Shown here: one piece after another, positions 25,390 to 34,148 of the stretch
How positions within the stretch are numbered: the first letter of the stretch is position 1
Layout: each line of letters begins with the position of its first letter
Source: QHXW01 sp963768075
GTDB taxonomy: Bacteria; Acidobacteriota; Terriglobia; Bryobacterales; Bryobacteraceae
DNA length: 64,000 nt
Assembly (NCBI GenBank): GCA_963768075.1
Contig: CAVYHD010000040.1
Location: forward strand, 186,001-250,000
Direction: 5' to 3'
Program-made: the position numbers and the translations under genes
Notes under the pieces: model-generated
Told to the model about the DNA's origin: nothing
What the model saw: the letters and a program-made list of their open reading frames with translations, nothing else
Databases searched by the model: none

Positions 25390-26459
25390 GCGAGAGCGGA
25401 GCGGATGGCGGAGAGCACCGCGCCATCGTCCACACCAGAAACAACGGTGACTTCGCCGATCATTGTTGGCAGGACGAAGTGGACTTTTCCGTGGACGGTT
25501 TTCTTGTCTTTCACCAGGCGGGCGGCGAGACGCTCGGCGGGGATGTCCCGCAACGAAGGGATGGGACCGTACTCATCGACCGCGTCCAGGATGCTGGTAG
25601 CGTCGCGATCGGCGATGTGTCCGAGCGATCTCGCGAGATGTGCGGCGGCGCGCATGCCGAAACCGACAGCCTCCCCATGGAGAAAACGCGTGTAGGCGGT
25701 TTCGGCTTCGAGCGCGTGCCCAAAAGTGTGGCCGAAATTAAGAATGCGGCGCACGCCGGATTCCCGCTCATCGGCGGAAACGACCTCCGCCTTGATACGC
25801 ACGGATTCTTCGATGATGCGGTCGAGCACGGCGGGCTGCTTGCCGAGAACGATGTCGCGCTGCCCGGCGAGCAATCGAAACAGAGGCGCGCTGCGGATCA
25901 CACCGCACTTGATCACTTCGAACAGGCCGGCGCGATACTCACGGTCGGGAAGCGTGGCGAGCACCTCGGGATCGATTAACACGGCGAGCGGCTGGTGAAA
26001 ACTGCCGATCAGGTTCTTACCTTCCAGAAGGTTGACGCCGGTCTTGCCGCCGATGGAGGCGTCGACTTGCGCCAGCAGCGTCGTGGGCACCTGCAATACG
26101 GGGACGCCACGCATGAAGATGGCGGCGAGAAAGCCGCCCATATCGTTGACAATGCCGCCGCCGAAAGCGATGACGATGCTGGTGCGGTCCGCGCCGCGGC
26201 GCATCATCTCCTCCGCCAGCGTTTCCACGTGCGCCAGGCGCTTGCGCTCTTCGCCGCCCGGAAAGAAGAGCACTTCGGGCGCGAAGCCCGCTAACCCCTG
26301 CGTGAACCGCCCGCCATGATGCTGCCAAACGTCCGGAGTGGTGACTACGAACACTTTGCCGGAATCCTTGGGAATGAAGTGCGCGACGCGGGAGAGGATG
26401 CCTCGCTCCACGAACGCGCAGTACTCGCGCTCCGGAGTTTTGACGGTGAAGGAGGCCAT
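25386..26459 (-). CDS. aroB: 3-dehydroquinate synthase
   Basis: 357 residues from ATG 26459. NAD-binding region FFPGGEERKRLAHVE and AFGGGIVNDMGGFLAAIFMRGVP, then VPTTLLAQVDASIGGKTGVNLLEGKNLIGSFHQP, and zinc-site segment NFGHTFGHALEAE, all characteristic of AroB. It makes 3-dehydroquinate from DAHP, second step of the shikimate pathway. The central GGG-x-V-N-D-M-G-G-F has Asn and Met where most have G-D-L-A, a tolerated variation. Coupled to the downstream methyltransferase; divergent from the ten-gene membrane operon. Confidence 0.96.
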   Translation of the reverse strand: MASFTVKTPEREYCAFVERGILSRVAHFIPKDSGKVFVVTTPDVWQHHGGRFTQGLAGFAPEVLFFPGGEERKRLAHVETLAEEMMRRGADRTSIVIAFGGGIVNDMGGFLAAIFMRGVPVLQVPTTLLAQVDASIGGKTGVNLLEGKNLIGSFHQPLAVLIDPEVLATLPDREYRAGLFEVIKCGVIRSAPLFRLLAGQRDIVLGKQPAVLDRIIEESVRIKAEVVSADERESGVRRILNFGHTFGHALEAETAYTRFLHGEAVGFGMRAAAHLARSLGHIADRDATSILDAVDEYGPIPSLRDIPAERLAARLVKDKKTVHGKVHFVLPTMIGEVTVVSGVDDGAVLSAIRSALA

Positions 26460-26577
26460 ATCAGAGTTGTACCACGGGGACAAGAACAGCTTCACCGCAG
26501 AGGCGCAAAGACGCAGAGTGACTCGGCGCTAACCACGGTTAACGCCCGCGCTGCTTGCCTCGTCGTGTCCGGAACCT

Positions 26578-26583
26578 TACAAT
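26578..26583 (+). promoter_or_regulatory. Candidate -10 element (TACAAT) for the ten-gene operon
   Basis: TACAAT ends 14 nt before ATG 26598, predicting a leader of about 8 nt; no Shine-Dalgarno is visible before that start. It is the only plausible promoter in the 138-bp divergent gap from aroB. Confidence 0.35.
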
Positions 26584-26597
26584 GGCGATTCGGTCTT

Positions 26598-27392
26598 ATG
26601 GATTGGTATTACGCTGAATCGGGGCGGCAAGTGGGTCCGATTAAAGAAGAGGCGCTGGAGACACTGGTACGCTCCGGCGTCGTAAAAGCGGACACTCTGG
26701 TTTGGCAACAGGGGATGTCGAACTGGCAGGCGTATGGGACGGTTCGGCCCATGGCGGCCACGGTTGTGGAACGCGCGCTCCCCGTGGCGGCCACCGGTCC
26801 AGAACCAGCCACGCGGTTTTGCAGTGAGTGCGGTCGGCCGTTTGCTCAGAGCGAGCTGATTCCCTTCGGCAATTCCTTGGTCTGCGCGGCATGCAAGGAA
26901 ACCTTCACGCATAAATTGCGGGAGGGCGTCGCCCCGGCTGGCTCCCTTCACTACGGAGGATTCTGGATCCGGTTCGTTGCGATCCTGATTGATGGAGCGA
27001 TTCTTTTTACGGCCAGCATGCTGCTGAACGTGGTTGGAGCCATGTTCTTCGTCAAGGGCACCGGGGCGCGCGCGCCGGGCGCCATGATTGCCTATTCGGG
27101 TGCATTGCTGGCTTATCAGGGAATCATTTTCCTGATCAACCTGACGATTGGTCTTTCGTACAACGTATTCTTTCTCACCCGGTACGGCGCCACGCCCGGC
27201 AAGATGGCGCTCCGGCTGAAAGTGATTACATCGAGGGGCGGTCCCATTTCGGCGCCGTTGGCGGTCGGCCGCTTTTTCGCCTATAACGTGAGCGCCCTGA
27301 CGCTGGGAATTGGATACATAATGGCGGGAATCGACGAGCAGAAACGCGCGCTGCACGATCGCGTCTGCGACACGCGCGTGATCTACGCTTAG
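26598..27392 (+). CDS. GYF_2 - zinc ribbon - RDD membrane protein
   Basis: 264 residues from ATG 26598. Residues 1-50 form a GYF_2 domain (MDWYYAESGRQVGPIKEEALETLVRSG, TLVWQQGMSNW), a peptide-binding module. Residues about 75-105 form a two-CxxC zinc ribbon (FCSECGRPF, LVCAACKETF). From about 118 an RDD domain with three to four helices begins (GGFWIRFVAILIDGAILFTASM, then YGATPGKMALRLKVITS). RDD proteins are small membrane proteins, some acting in ion or solute transport. This is the first gene of an operon that ends with a second RDD gene at 35134-35901. The three-part fusion suggests a membrane adaptor that recruits partners (inference). Confidence 0.85.
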   Translation: MDWYYAESGRQVGPIKEEALETLVRSGVVKADTLVWQQGMSNWQAYGTVRPMAATVVERALPVAATGPEPATRFCSECGRPFAQSELIPFGNSLVCAACKETFTHKLREGVAPAGSLHYGGFWIRFVAILIDGAILFTASMLLNVVGAMFFVKGTGARAPGAMIAYSGALLAYQGIIFLINLTIGLSYNVFFLTRYGATPGKMALRLKVITSRGGPISAPLAVGRFFAYNVSALTLGIGYIMAGIDEQKRALHDRVCDTRVIYA

Positions 27393-27401
27393 GGGCAGAC
27401 G

Positions 27402-27980
27402 ATGCCTGTCCCCTGCGCAAGATGCCAGGCGCCGCTTCCGAACTACTTCTTCGTCACCCCCAACTGGATGCCGTGTCCATCGTGCGGAGCGGAAATCACG
27501 GTTCGCGCATTTCCGGCTCTATTTCCCGGCCCGTCGGCAGAGGCAACCGGCGAGGCATCACTCGCCGGAGAGGCCGGTTGTTTCTATCATCCGGAAAAGC
27601 GCGCCGCCGTAACGTGCCACCAGTGCGGCCGCTTTCTTTGTGCGCTGTGCCGTGTGGAGTTCAAAAGCCAGGACTGGTGCCCGGGCTGTCTCGAGACGAG
27701 CAGCCGCAAACGCAAGGGAATCGATTTCGAGAACCACCGCATCCTTTACGACTCGACCGCCTTAGCCTTCGCGACGCTTCCGTTTCTGATGCTCTTCTGG
27801 CCGTCATTGATTGGCGCACCGCTCGCCCTGTACGTTTCGATCCGATACTGGAAAGCCCCCACCAGCATCCTGCCGCGAACCAAAGTCCGTTTTCTGCTGG
27901 CGATCGTGCTGGCCGTTGGCGAACTGGCGCTGATAGGAGCGATCCTCTACGCCTTCGTGCACGTAGGGCGCACAGCATGA
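27402..27980 (+). CDS. B-box-type zinc finger membrane protein
   Basis: 192 residues. Two zinc modules: an N-terminal ribbon with C5, C8, C25 and C28 (CARC ... CPSC), and a B-box-like module at about 60-95 (CFYHPEKRAAVTCHQCGRFLCALC ... CPGC) with Cys/His spacing close to that of the gene at 28974. Two C-terminal membrane helices (LAFATLPFLMLFWPSLIGAPLALYV and RFLLAIVLAVGELALIGAILYAF). Zinc end presumably cytoplasmic. Starts 9 nt after the previous gene and overlaps the next as ATGA. Role unknown. Confidence 0.8.
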   Translation: MPVPCARCQAPLPNYFFVTPNWMPCPSCGAEITVRAFPALFPGPSAEATGEASLAGEAGCFYHPEKRAAVTCHQCGRFLCALCRVEFKSQDWCPGCLETSSRKRKGIDFENHRILYDSTALAFATLPFLMLFWPSLIGAPLALYVSIRYWKAPTSILPRTKVRFLLAIVLAVGELALIGAILYAFVHVGRTA

Positions 27981-28963
27981 AGCGGCCGAACGAACTCCGG
28001 TATCGCAGACTGCCCGGCAGACCATTCAGTGTGTTCAGCCGGGCCTCGCTATGGCTGGGGGAAGACCACCTGCTCTCGGTACAATCGAATCGCTTCTCGG
28101 AGGATTACCGGCGATACTACCTCCGCGATATTCAGGCGTTCATCCTGGAGCGTACAGGGCCGGTCAGCTTCTGGACTTACTCCCTGGGGGCTCTGGCGGC
28201 CGCCTTCTTCGCGCCCGGCCTCTTCTTCAATTTTCAAAGAATATACCTGTGGGTCCCGGGCGGATTGTGCCTGGGGATCGCTCTGTTCGTGACTGCTCTC
28301 GGGCCCACGTGCGCGTGCTACATCCAAACAGCGGTGAGCCGGGAGCAGCTCCGGTCCCTGCGGTGGATGCGGAGGGCCGAGAAAACGTTGGGCATCTTGC
28401 AGCCGTATATCGAACAGGCGCAGGGTCCGATGCCGGTGGAAATCGCGGCGCTACCCGCGGAGGCGCTGGAAACTCAGCCGCCGGCACTCACGCCGCCGCC
28501 ATTGCCTGCCAACAAGGAGCACGATGGTGGCTGGGGCTACGTTCTCCTGTTCGTCCTGCTGTTGCTGGATGCCGTGCACAGCTATCTGAGCTTTTCCCTC
28601 AAAGGCGCGGTGATGAACGTGGCCGGCTGGACTTTGCTGATCGCCGAGATCGCCAGTGTCATCTGGCTCACTGTCCGGTTCCGGCGCTTTGACATTCCGG
28701 GGGCGATCCGCGCTGTTGTGATTGCGGCGCTGATTCTCACTGCCGGGCTGACCTACGCCGCTAACGTGCTCGCGACTTTTGAGCAACAACGCCAACATGA
28801 TTTCACGCCCGCGACGGTGCTTGTCGAGAACTATCCGGGTTACGTTCCCCTGCACATGACGGCAATCGCCGCGGACGGCATTCTCGCGGCGGCCGGTCTG
28901 CTGCTGGTCGTGCGCTACCGGCGGACTTTGCGGCGCCCGCCGCCATTACCCGCGCCCGAGTGA
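27977..28963 (+). CDS. Polytopic membrane protein of unknown function
   Basis: 328 residues, start ATG 27977 overlapping the B-box gene. The N-terminal 60 residues look like a pleckstrin-homology-type beta domain (RASLWLGEDHLLSVQSNRFSEDYRRYYLRDIQAFIL), common in bacterial membrane-associated proteins. Then two helices (FWTYSLGALAAAFFAPGLFF, LWVPGGLCLGIALFVTALG), a proline-rich cytosolic loop (about 150-195, PPALTPPPLP), and about four further helices. The proline-rich loop could be a ligand for the GYF domain of the first gene, because GYF modules bind proline-rich peptides (inference). Confidence 0.75.
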   Translation: MKRPNELRYRRLPGRPFSVFSRASLWLGEDHLLSVQSNRFSEDYRRYYLRDIQAFILERTGPVSFWTYSLGALAAAFFAPGLFFNFQRIYLWVPGGLCLGIALFVTALGPTCACYIQTAVSREQLRSLRWMRRAEKTLGILQPYIEQAQGPMPVEIAALPAEALETQPPALTPPPLPANKEHDGGWGYVLLFVLLLLDAVHSYLSFSLKGAVMNVAGWTLLIAEIASVIWLTVRFRRFDIPGAIRAVVIAALILTAGLTYAANVLATFEQQRQHDFTPATVLVENYPGYVPLHMTAIAADGILAAAGLLLVVRYRRTLRRPPPLPAPE

Positions 28964-28973
28964 GGTTCCCGCC

Positions 28974-29279
28974 ATTTCCACACTCGCTCAACAACGGTGT
29001 TTCCATCATGCGCAGCGGGAAGCGGTGTGCCGCTGCCCCAATTGCGCGAATTATTACTGCCGCGAATGCGTCACCGAGCATGAAGACCGCCTGATCTGCG
29101 CCACGTGCCTGCGTGCCTTGACCGCCACGGGCCAGCAGAAACGCGCATTCGGCCGCGCCACGGGCGTGCTGAGCGCGCTCGCCGGATTGCTGCTCGCGTG
29201 GCTTTTCTTCTACTACGCGGGGCGCGGCCTGATCCTGATTCCCTCCGCTATCCACGAAGGAACCGAATGGCAGCCGTAA
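28974..29279 (+). CDS. Second B-box zinc finger membrane protein, probable ATT start
   Basis: A conventional start would be GTG 29025, but the zinc-finger coding signal begins earlier: the frame reads RCFHHAQREAVCRCPNCANYYCRECV from about 28992, aligning with the CFYHPEKRAAVTCHQCGRFLCALCRV module of the gene at 27402. No in-frame ATG, GTG or TTG lies between the stop at 28857 and that module. ATT at 28974, 8 nt after GAGG, is the best start and gives 101 residues. One membrane helix follows (VLSALAGLLLAWLFFYYAG). It overlaps the DUF4129 gene by 13 nt. Apparently a shortened paralogue of the first B-box protein. Confidence 0.7.
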   Translation: MSTLAQQRCFHHAQREAVCRCPNCANYYCRECVTEHEDRLICATCLRALTATGQQKRAFGRATGVLSALAGLLLAWLFFYYAGRGLILIPSAIHEGTEWQP

Positions 29280-30841
29280 AAGAAATGGGCGCTATCGAGG
29301 TGGTGGAGGAAGCCTTCCACCTGTTGCGCGGGGCGCCCATGAGCTTACTTCTCGCGTACTACGTGGGCGCATTGCCGTTCCTGCTGGGCGTGCTTTTCTT
29401 CTGGGCGGGGATGGCGCACAGCGGTTTCGCCGCGGCCAACTGCGCCCCGGAATCGTTGGGAGTCGCTGTCCTATACCTCTGGATGTCGTTCTGGCAAGCC
29501 ATATTCGCGCGAGGGCTGCGCCGGCGCTTGCTGGGAAGCCCGCCGGCCAGGTGGACCGCGGGACACATCTGGCGCGTCGGATACCTGCAAGCGCTCGTCG
29601 AGAGCAGCAAACTGTTCCTGCTGCCGGCAGCGCTGCTGGCCTTGCTGCCGCTGGCTCCGGCATTCGCTTTCTACCAAAACGCGGCCGTGCTTGCATCCGA
29701 TGCACCGGACATCCGCACGCTGATCTCACAGTCCGCCAAGCAGGCCGGTTTTCAGTCCAGGCAGAACTGGATGCTGGTTCCTATTTTGCTTCTCTTCGCG
29801 CTTTTCGTTTTTTTCAATCTCGCGATCACCCTTTTCCTCATCCCGCATCTGGTCAAGATGCTGTTCGGCGTCGAGAGCGCATTCACGCGCAGCGGAGTGC
29901 ACCTACTCAATTCGACGCTCTTCGCCACTGCGGCGGGTCTCGCATGGGCCGCCGTCGATCCGCTCATCAAGGCGGTTTATGTGCTGAGATGTTTTTACGG
30001 TGAATCCGTGACAACGGGTGACGATCTGAAGGCGGCGCTCGCGAACTTGCGCCGCGCGGCGATGCTGGTGTGCCTTCTGGCGGCATTTTGTGCCACGATT
30101 CCAGCCCAGAGCGCGATACCGCCCCAGGACCTCGATCGCTCCATCGAACAAGTGATCCACCGTCCCGAATACACCTGGCGCGTGCCGCGCGACGCGCCGC
30201 CGCAGTCCAATCGTTTCGTCGAAACGTTGGTCGATGCTTTGGAACGTGCGGTGGATCAACTGGGCGAGTGGATCGCCACCGCTATCGAGTGGCTGCGCGA
30301 CTTGTTCCGCGAGAAGCCGCTGCCGGGCGATTCGCGAGGCGCGCTGCGGCCCAGCCAAAAACTCCGCTGGCTTCTCTATTCCCTGATTGCCGCGTTCGCG
30401 ATTGCCGCGGGAATTCTGCTGCTGCGATTCCGGCGCTGGAAACGGACCACGAAGACCGCGGCGGCGACGGCTGCTCCGGTGGCCGACCTGACTGACGACC
30501 GCATTGATGCCGGCAAGCTTCCCGAAGACCAGTGGCTCGGGCTCGCGCAGGATCTGATCGCGCGCGGCGATCTGCGTCTGGCGGTACGCGCTTTCTACCT
30601 GGCGAGTCTCTCGTACCTCGCGCACCACTCGCTGGTCAATGTTCGAGCCGCCAAGACCAATCGCCAGTACGAGACGGAGCTCCGGCGCAGAACACGCGAC
30701 AAAACAGACGTCGCCCGCCTGTTTTCCGAAAATGCCCGCGTCTTCGAGCGCGCCTGGTACGGCGACCACGAAGTCAGCACGCAAATCATCGAGATCTTCC
30801 GCGACAATCTGCGAAGGATGAAGGCCAGTGCGGAAAGCTAG
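29267..30841 (+). CDS. DUF4129-domain integral membrane protein
   Basis: 524 residues from ATG 29267 (ATG 29285 possible). Six or so hydrophobic segments in the first 300 residues (MSLLLAYYVGALPFLLGVLFFWAG, LFLLPAALLALLPLAPAFAF, WMLVPILLLFALFVFFNLAITLFLI), an extracytoplasmic stretch, a single helix (WLLYSLIAAFAIAAGILLL), and a cytosolic DUF4129 domain at the end (GDLRLAVRAFYLASLSYLAHHSLV, ...KTNRQYETELRRR). DUF4129 proteins are fixed partners of MoxR/DUF58/DUF4350 gene sets and are thought to sit in the same membrane assembly. Overlaps its neighbours on both sides. Confidence 0.85.
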   Translation: MAAVKEMGAIEVVEEAFHLLRGAPMSLLLAYYVGALPFLLGVLFFWAGMAHSGFAAANCAPESLGVAVLYLWMSFWQAIFARGLRRRLLGSPPARWTAGHIWRVGYLQALVESSKLFLLPAALLALLPLAPAFAFYQNAAVLASDAPDIRTLISQSAKQAGFQSRQNWMLVPILLLFALFVFFNLAITLFLIPHLVKMLFGVESAFTRSGVHLLNSTLFATAAGLAWAAVDPLIKAVYVLRCFYGESVTTGDDLKAALANLRRAAMLVCLLAAFCATIPAQSAIPPQDLDRSIEQVIHRPEYTWRVPRDAPPQSNRFVETLVDALERAVDQLGEWIATAIEWLRDLFREKPLPGDSRGALRPSQKLRWLLYSLIAAFAIAAGILLLRFRRWKRTTKTAAATAAPVADLTDDRIDAGKLPEDQWLGLAQDLIARGDLRLAVRAFYLASLSYLAHHSLVNVRAAKTNRQYETELRRRTRDKTDVARLFSENARVFERAWYGDHEVSTQIIEIFRDNLRRMKASAES

Positions 30842-31856
30842 CTGGCTGGCGCTGGCGCTCGTGCTGGCCTTCGGATTCGGCCTCGTGCAGTTGTTCCTGT
30901 GGCGTTTCGCGGCGGGCGATGTCTATCCGGAATATTCCTCGCTCCGCGCAGATCCCGTGGGTACGCAGGCGCTGTTCGAGAGTTTCAACGCGCTCCCCGG
31001 CGTCTCGGCGGTACGGAACTATCTGCCGCTCGACGAAATCAAAGGCGCCGGCGCCACGGTCTTCTATCTGGGCTTGGATGCCCGGGCGTTCGCAGAATCC
31101 GAACGCGACGACTTGGAACAGCTCGCCACGGGCGGTGCGCGGCTGGTTATCGGGCTGCTGCCCGTGTTGCGCCTACCGGCTGGAACCAAGCCGGGTGTCC
31201 GCTGGGACCTTGGCCGTTGGGGCGCCGCGCTAATTCTGGCGGAGCCCAAGCGCGGCAAACGCGCCAACTTGCTGTACTTCGCCGCTTCGAAAGATTGGAA
31301 CGTGGTCCGCGCCACGGGCGGCCACGCGGTTCTGATTGAGCGCGCGTTCGCCAAGGGCAGTCTCGTATTGGCCGCGGATGCGTATGCGCTCACCAACCAG
31401 GCTCTCCTGTCGGATCGCAATGCCAACCTGATCAGCTGGTATGCCGGACCGAACCGGCGCTTGATTTTCGACGAATCCCATTTCGGCGTCACCGAAACCG
31501 GCAGCGTCGCCGCGCTCGGCCGCCGCTACCATCTGGAACCGTTTCTGGCCGCGTTGTTGCTGCTCGCGGTGCTGTTCATTTGGAAAAACTCCACGCCGCT
31601 CGTGCCCGCGCAGGCGGCCGAAAAACCAACGGCGTCCGCGGCGCAATCCTGGGGCATGCCTTACTATTTGTTGCGGCGGGCGGCGCCACCCGCGGAAGTG
31701 ATCCACGCATGTCTCGACGAGTGGCGGAACTCGCTGGCACTTGGCCCGCGCTATTCCGAGGACAGATTGCATCACGTCGAGGAGATCGCGCGCACGGAGC
31801 ATGATCCGGTCAAGGCCTATCAAGCCATCGGCCACGCGCTGGCAAGGGAGAAGTGA
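30828..31856 (+). CDS. DUF4350-domain membrane protein
   Basis: 342 residues from GTG 30828, overlapping the DUF4129 gene by 14 nt. N-terminal helix (SWLALALVLAFGFGLVQLFLWRF), then a soluble extracytoplasmic domain (DPVGTQALFESFNALPGVSAVRNYLPLDEIKGAGATVFYLGL, GGARLVIGLLPVLR) typical of DUF4350, a second helix near residue 240 (FLAALLLLAVLFIW), and a C-terminal cytosolic tail. DUF4350 resembles a class I glutamine amidotransferase-like or ABC-associated GldG-type fold without obvious catalytic residues. Partner of the following MoxR and DUF58 genes. Confidence 0.85.
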   Translation: MRKASWLALALVLAFGFGLVQLFLWRFAAGDVYPEYSSLRADPVGTQALFESFNALPGVSAVRNYLPLDEIKGAGATVFYLGLDARAFAESERDDLEQLATGGARLVIGLLPVLRLPAGTKPGVRWDLGRWGAALILAEPKRGKRANLLYFAASKDWNVVRATGGHAVLIERAFAKGSLVLAADAYALTNQALLSDRNANLISWYAGPNRRLIFDESHFGVTETGSVAALGRRYHLEPFLAALLLLAVLFIWKNSTPLVPAQAAEKPTASAAQSWGMPYYLLRRAAPPAEVIHACLDEWRNSLALGPRYSEDRLHHVEEIARTEHDPVKAYQAIGHALAREK

Positions 31857-32839
31857 TGGAAGAACAAACCAAACGGGCCGCCGCGCTTGAAAATCTCGAA
31901 GCCGTGCTCGGCCGGGTCAAGGCCGAAGTGGCCAAAGTGATCATCGGCCAGCACAACGTCATCGAGCAGGCCATCATCGTTATCATCACCGGCCAGCATG
32001 CCCTCATCGAAGGAGTGCCGGGCGTCGCCAAAACCCTGCTCACACGCACGCTGGCGCATGTGCTCGGCTGCGACTTCGCGCGCATCCAGTTCACGCCGGA
32101 CCTGATGCCGGCGGACATTACCGGCACCAACGTCTTCAACCTGCAGCGCAATGAGTTCACGCTGATCCGCGGACCCGTGTTCACCAGCTTTCTTTTGGCG
32201 GATGAGATCAACCGCGCGCCTGCCAAAACCCAATCGGCATTGCTGCAGGCCATGCAGGAGCGCTCGGTGACGATCGACCGCGAAACTCACGCGCTCTCGA
32301 CGAACTTCACGGTCTTCGCTACCCAGAATCCCATCGAATCCGAAGGAACCTATCCGCTGCCGGAAGCGCAGAAAGACCGCTTCATGCTCAAGATCAACAT
32401 GCCGTGGCCGGAACGCGAGGATGAACTCGGCCTTGCGCGGCGCATGTTAGGCGGCGATTCGCCCGAGGCTGTGCTCGCTCGCGGCGCCGTCCAGCCCGTT
32501 CTGCAAGCCGAAGACCTCGCCCCGCTGCGCCGTTCGCTCGAGCAGATTACGGTTCGCGAGGAGTTGGTCGGCTATCTGGTCGATGTGATTCGCCGCACCC
32601 GCACGCACGAAAGCGTTCTGGTTGGCGGCGGCCCGCGCGCCACGCAAGCGCTGTTGCTCGCCAGCCGCGCGTACGCCGCGATTTCCGGCCGAGACTTCGT
32701 GACGCCCGACGACATCCACACCGTCGCGCTCCCGGTGTTGGGGCACAGGCTGATCTTGCGGCCGGAATTTGAAATCGAAGGCATCAGTGTCGCCGAGGTG
32801 ATTCAAAAAGTCCTCGAGGAGATCCCGGTGCCGCGATGA
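31856..32839 (+). CDS. MoxR-family AAA+ ATPase
   Basis: 327 residues. ATG 31856 overlaps the DUF4350 stop and has GGGAG about 6 nt upstream. Walker A GVPGVAKTLLTRTLA, Walker B FLLADEINRAPAKTQSALLQAMQE, sensor 1 VFATQNPIESEGTYPLPEAQKDRFML, and C-terminal lid with RPEFEIEG. MoxR ATPases act as chaperone-like machines that mature or remodel partner complexes, usually with a von Willebrand factor A protein; the DUF58 product next door is that kind of partner. Energy-providing part of the operon's assembly. Confidence 0.95.
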   Translation: MEEQTKRAAALENLEAVLGRVKAEVAKVIIGQHNVIEQAIIVIITGQHALIEGVPGVAKTLLTRTLAHVLGCDFARIQFTPDLMPADITGTNVFNLQRNEFTLIRGPVFTSFLLADEINRAPAKTQSALLQAMQERSVTIDRETHALSTNFTVFATQNPIESEGTYPLPEAQKDRFMLKINMPWPEREDELGLARRMLGGDSPEAVLARGAVQPVLQAEDLAPLRRSLEQITVREELVGYLVDVIRRTRTHESVLVGGGPRATQALLLASRAYAAISGRDFVTPDDIHTVALPVLGHRLILRPEFEIEGISVAEVIQKVLEEIPVPR

Positions 32840-32849
32840 TGCTGGTGCA

Positions 32850-34148
32850 ATGATGGTCCCGCGCACGCGATTGCTCATTTCGGAAGCGCTCCTGTTGCTG
32901 CCTTGTGCGGCGATGGGAGCGCTTGTGCCGGAATCGGCTATCGCTTGCATGGTAATCGCGGTACTCTTTGCCGCTGTCGCCGCAGCGGACGCCCTGCTAG
33001 CAAACGGCGCATTGCGCGGCGTTCGCGTCGAGGCTCCGGAAATCTTACGCCTGGTCGCCGAGCGTCCCGCGGAAATTCCGCTGAAACTGACGAACACCTC
33101 GCAAGGCTCCAAGCCACTGCGCCTCGGCCTGCGGCTGCCAATTGAGATTCACTCCACTAATCCGGATCTGAATTTGATCGCCCCGCCCGGCGTCTCGCGC
33201 GCCGCGTGGGCGTGCACACCGTCGCGCCGCGGCCGCCAGGTGCTCGAGTCCGTATATGTGGAAAGCGCTTCCCCGCTCGGCCTGTGGTCGAAGCGCGCCC
33301 GGCTGCCCATCCGCTCGGAGCTTCGCGTTTATCCCAACCTGCGAAAAGAGAGAATCGAGACACTGTTCCTCAACCGAGGCAACTTCGGCGTGCACCAGTT
33401 CCGGCAGGTCGGCAAAGGCCGCGAGTTCGAGAAACTGCGCGAGTATGCGCCGGGTGATGGTTTCGACGAGATCGATTGGAAGGCCACCGCGCGCCGCGCC
33501 AGGCCCATCACGCGCGTGTTTCAGATCGAGCGCACACAAGAGGTCTACGCCGTCATCGACACTTCGCGGCTGAGCGCCCGCGGCGCAACTCTCGACCGCT
33601 TCGTCTCGGCTGCACTCGCGTTAGGGCTCGCGGCCGAGCGCCAGGGCGACCTCTTCGGCCTCGTCGCCTTCAGCGACAAGCTGCGCCAGTTCATCCGCGC
33701 CAAGCATGGCAAGCCCCATTACAACGCCTGCCGGGAAGCCCTTTATCATCTCGATGCCGAGAAGGCGTCGCCGGACTTCGGCGAGCTTTGCACCTTCCTG
33801 CGCCTGCGGCTGCGACGGCGGGCTTTGCTGATGTTTCTTACCGAACTCGACGATCCCGTTCTCGCCGAAAGCTTTATTCACAACGTGCGGCTCATCTCGC
33901 GCCAGCACCTGGTGCTGGTCAACATGCTGCGTCCCCGCGGCGCCGTACCGCTGTTTCACGATGCCAACGTTCACGAAGTCGACGACATCTATCGAGGCCT
34001 TGCCGGCCATCTGCTCTGGCACAAGCTGCGGGAAACCGAGAACGTCCTTGGCACGGCAGGCGTCCGCATGTCCCTTCTGGACCCTGCCCGGCTCAGCGTG
34101 GAGCTGATCGCTTCCTACCAGAACATCAAAGCGCGGCAGCTTCTATGA
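32850..34148 (+). CDS. DUF58 (vWA-like) protein
   Basis: 432 residues; ATG 32850 or the adjacent ATG 32853. Two N-terminal helices (LLISEALLLLPCAAMGALV, IACMVIAVLFAAVAAADALLA), a beta-rich region, then the DUF58 signature FRQVGKGREFEKLREYAPGDGFDEIDWKATARR at about 185-215, followed by a vWA-like fold starting VYAVIDTSRLSARG (a D-x-S-x-S-like metal site, partly altered). DUF58 proteins occur next to MoxR ATPases and are their presumed clients or metal-dependent adaptors. Overlaps the SpoIIM-like gene as ATGA. Confidence 0.92.
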   Translation: MMVPRTRLLISEALLLLPCAAMGALVPESAIACMVIAVLFAAVAAADALLANGALRGVRVEAPEILRLVAERPAEIPLKLTNTSQGSKPLRLGLRLPIEIHSTNPDLNLIAPPGVSRAAWACTPSRRGRQVLESVYVESASPLGLWSKRARLPIRSELRVYPNLRKERIETLFLNRGNFGVHQFRQVGKGREFEKLREYAPGDGFDEIDWKATARRARPITRVFQIERTQEVYAVIDTSRLSARGATLDRFVSAALALGLAAERQGDLFGLVAFSDKLRQFIRAKHGKPHYNACREALYHLDAEKASPDFGELCTFLRLRLRRRALLMFLTELDDPVLAESFIHNVRLISRQHLVLVNMLRPRGAVPLFHDANVHEVDDIYRGLAGHLLWHKLRETENVLGTAGVRMSLLDPARLSVELIASYQNIKARQLL

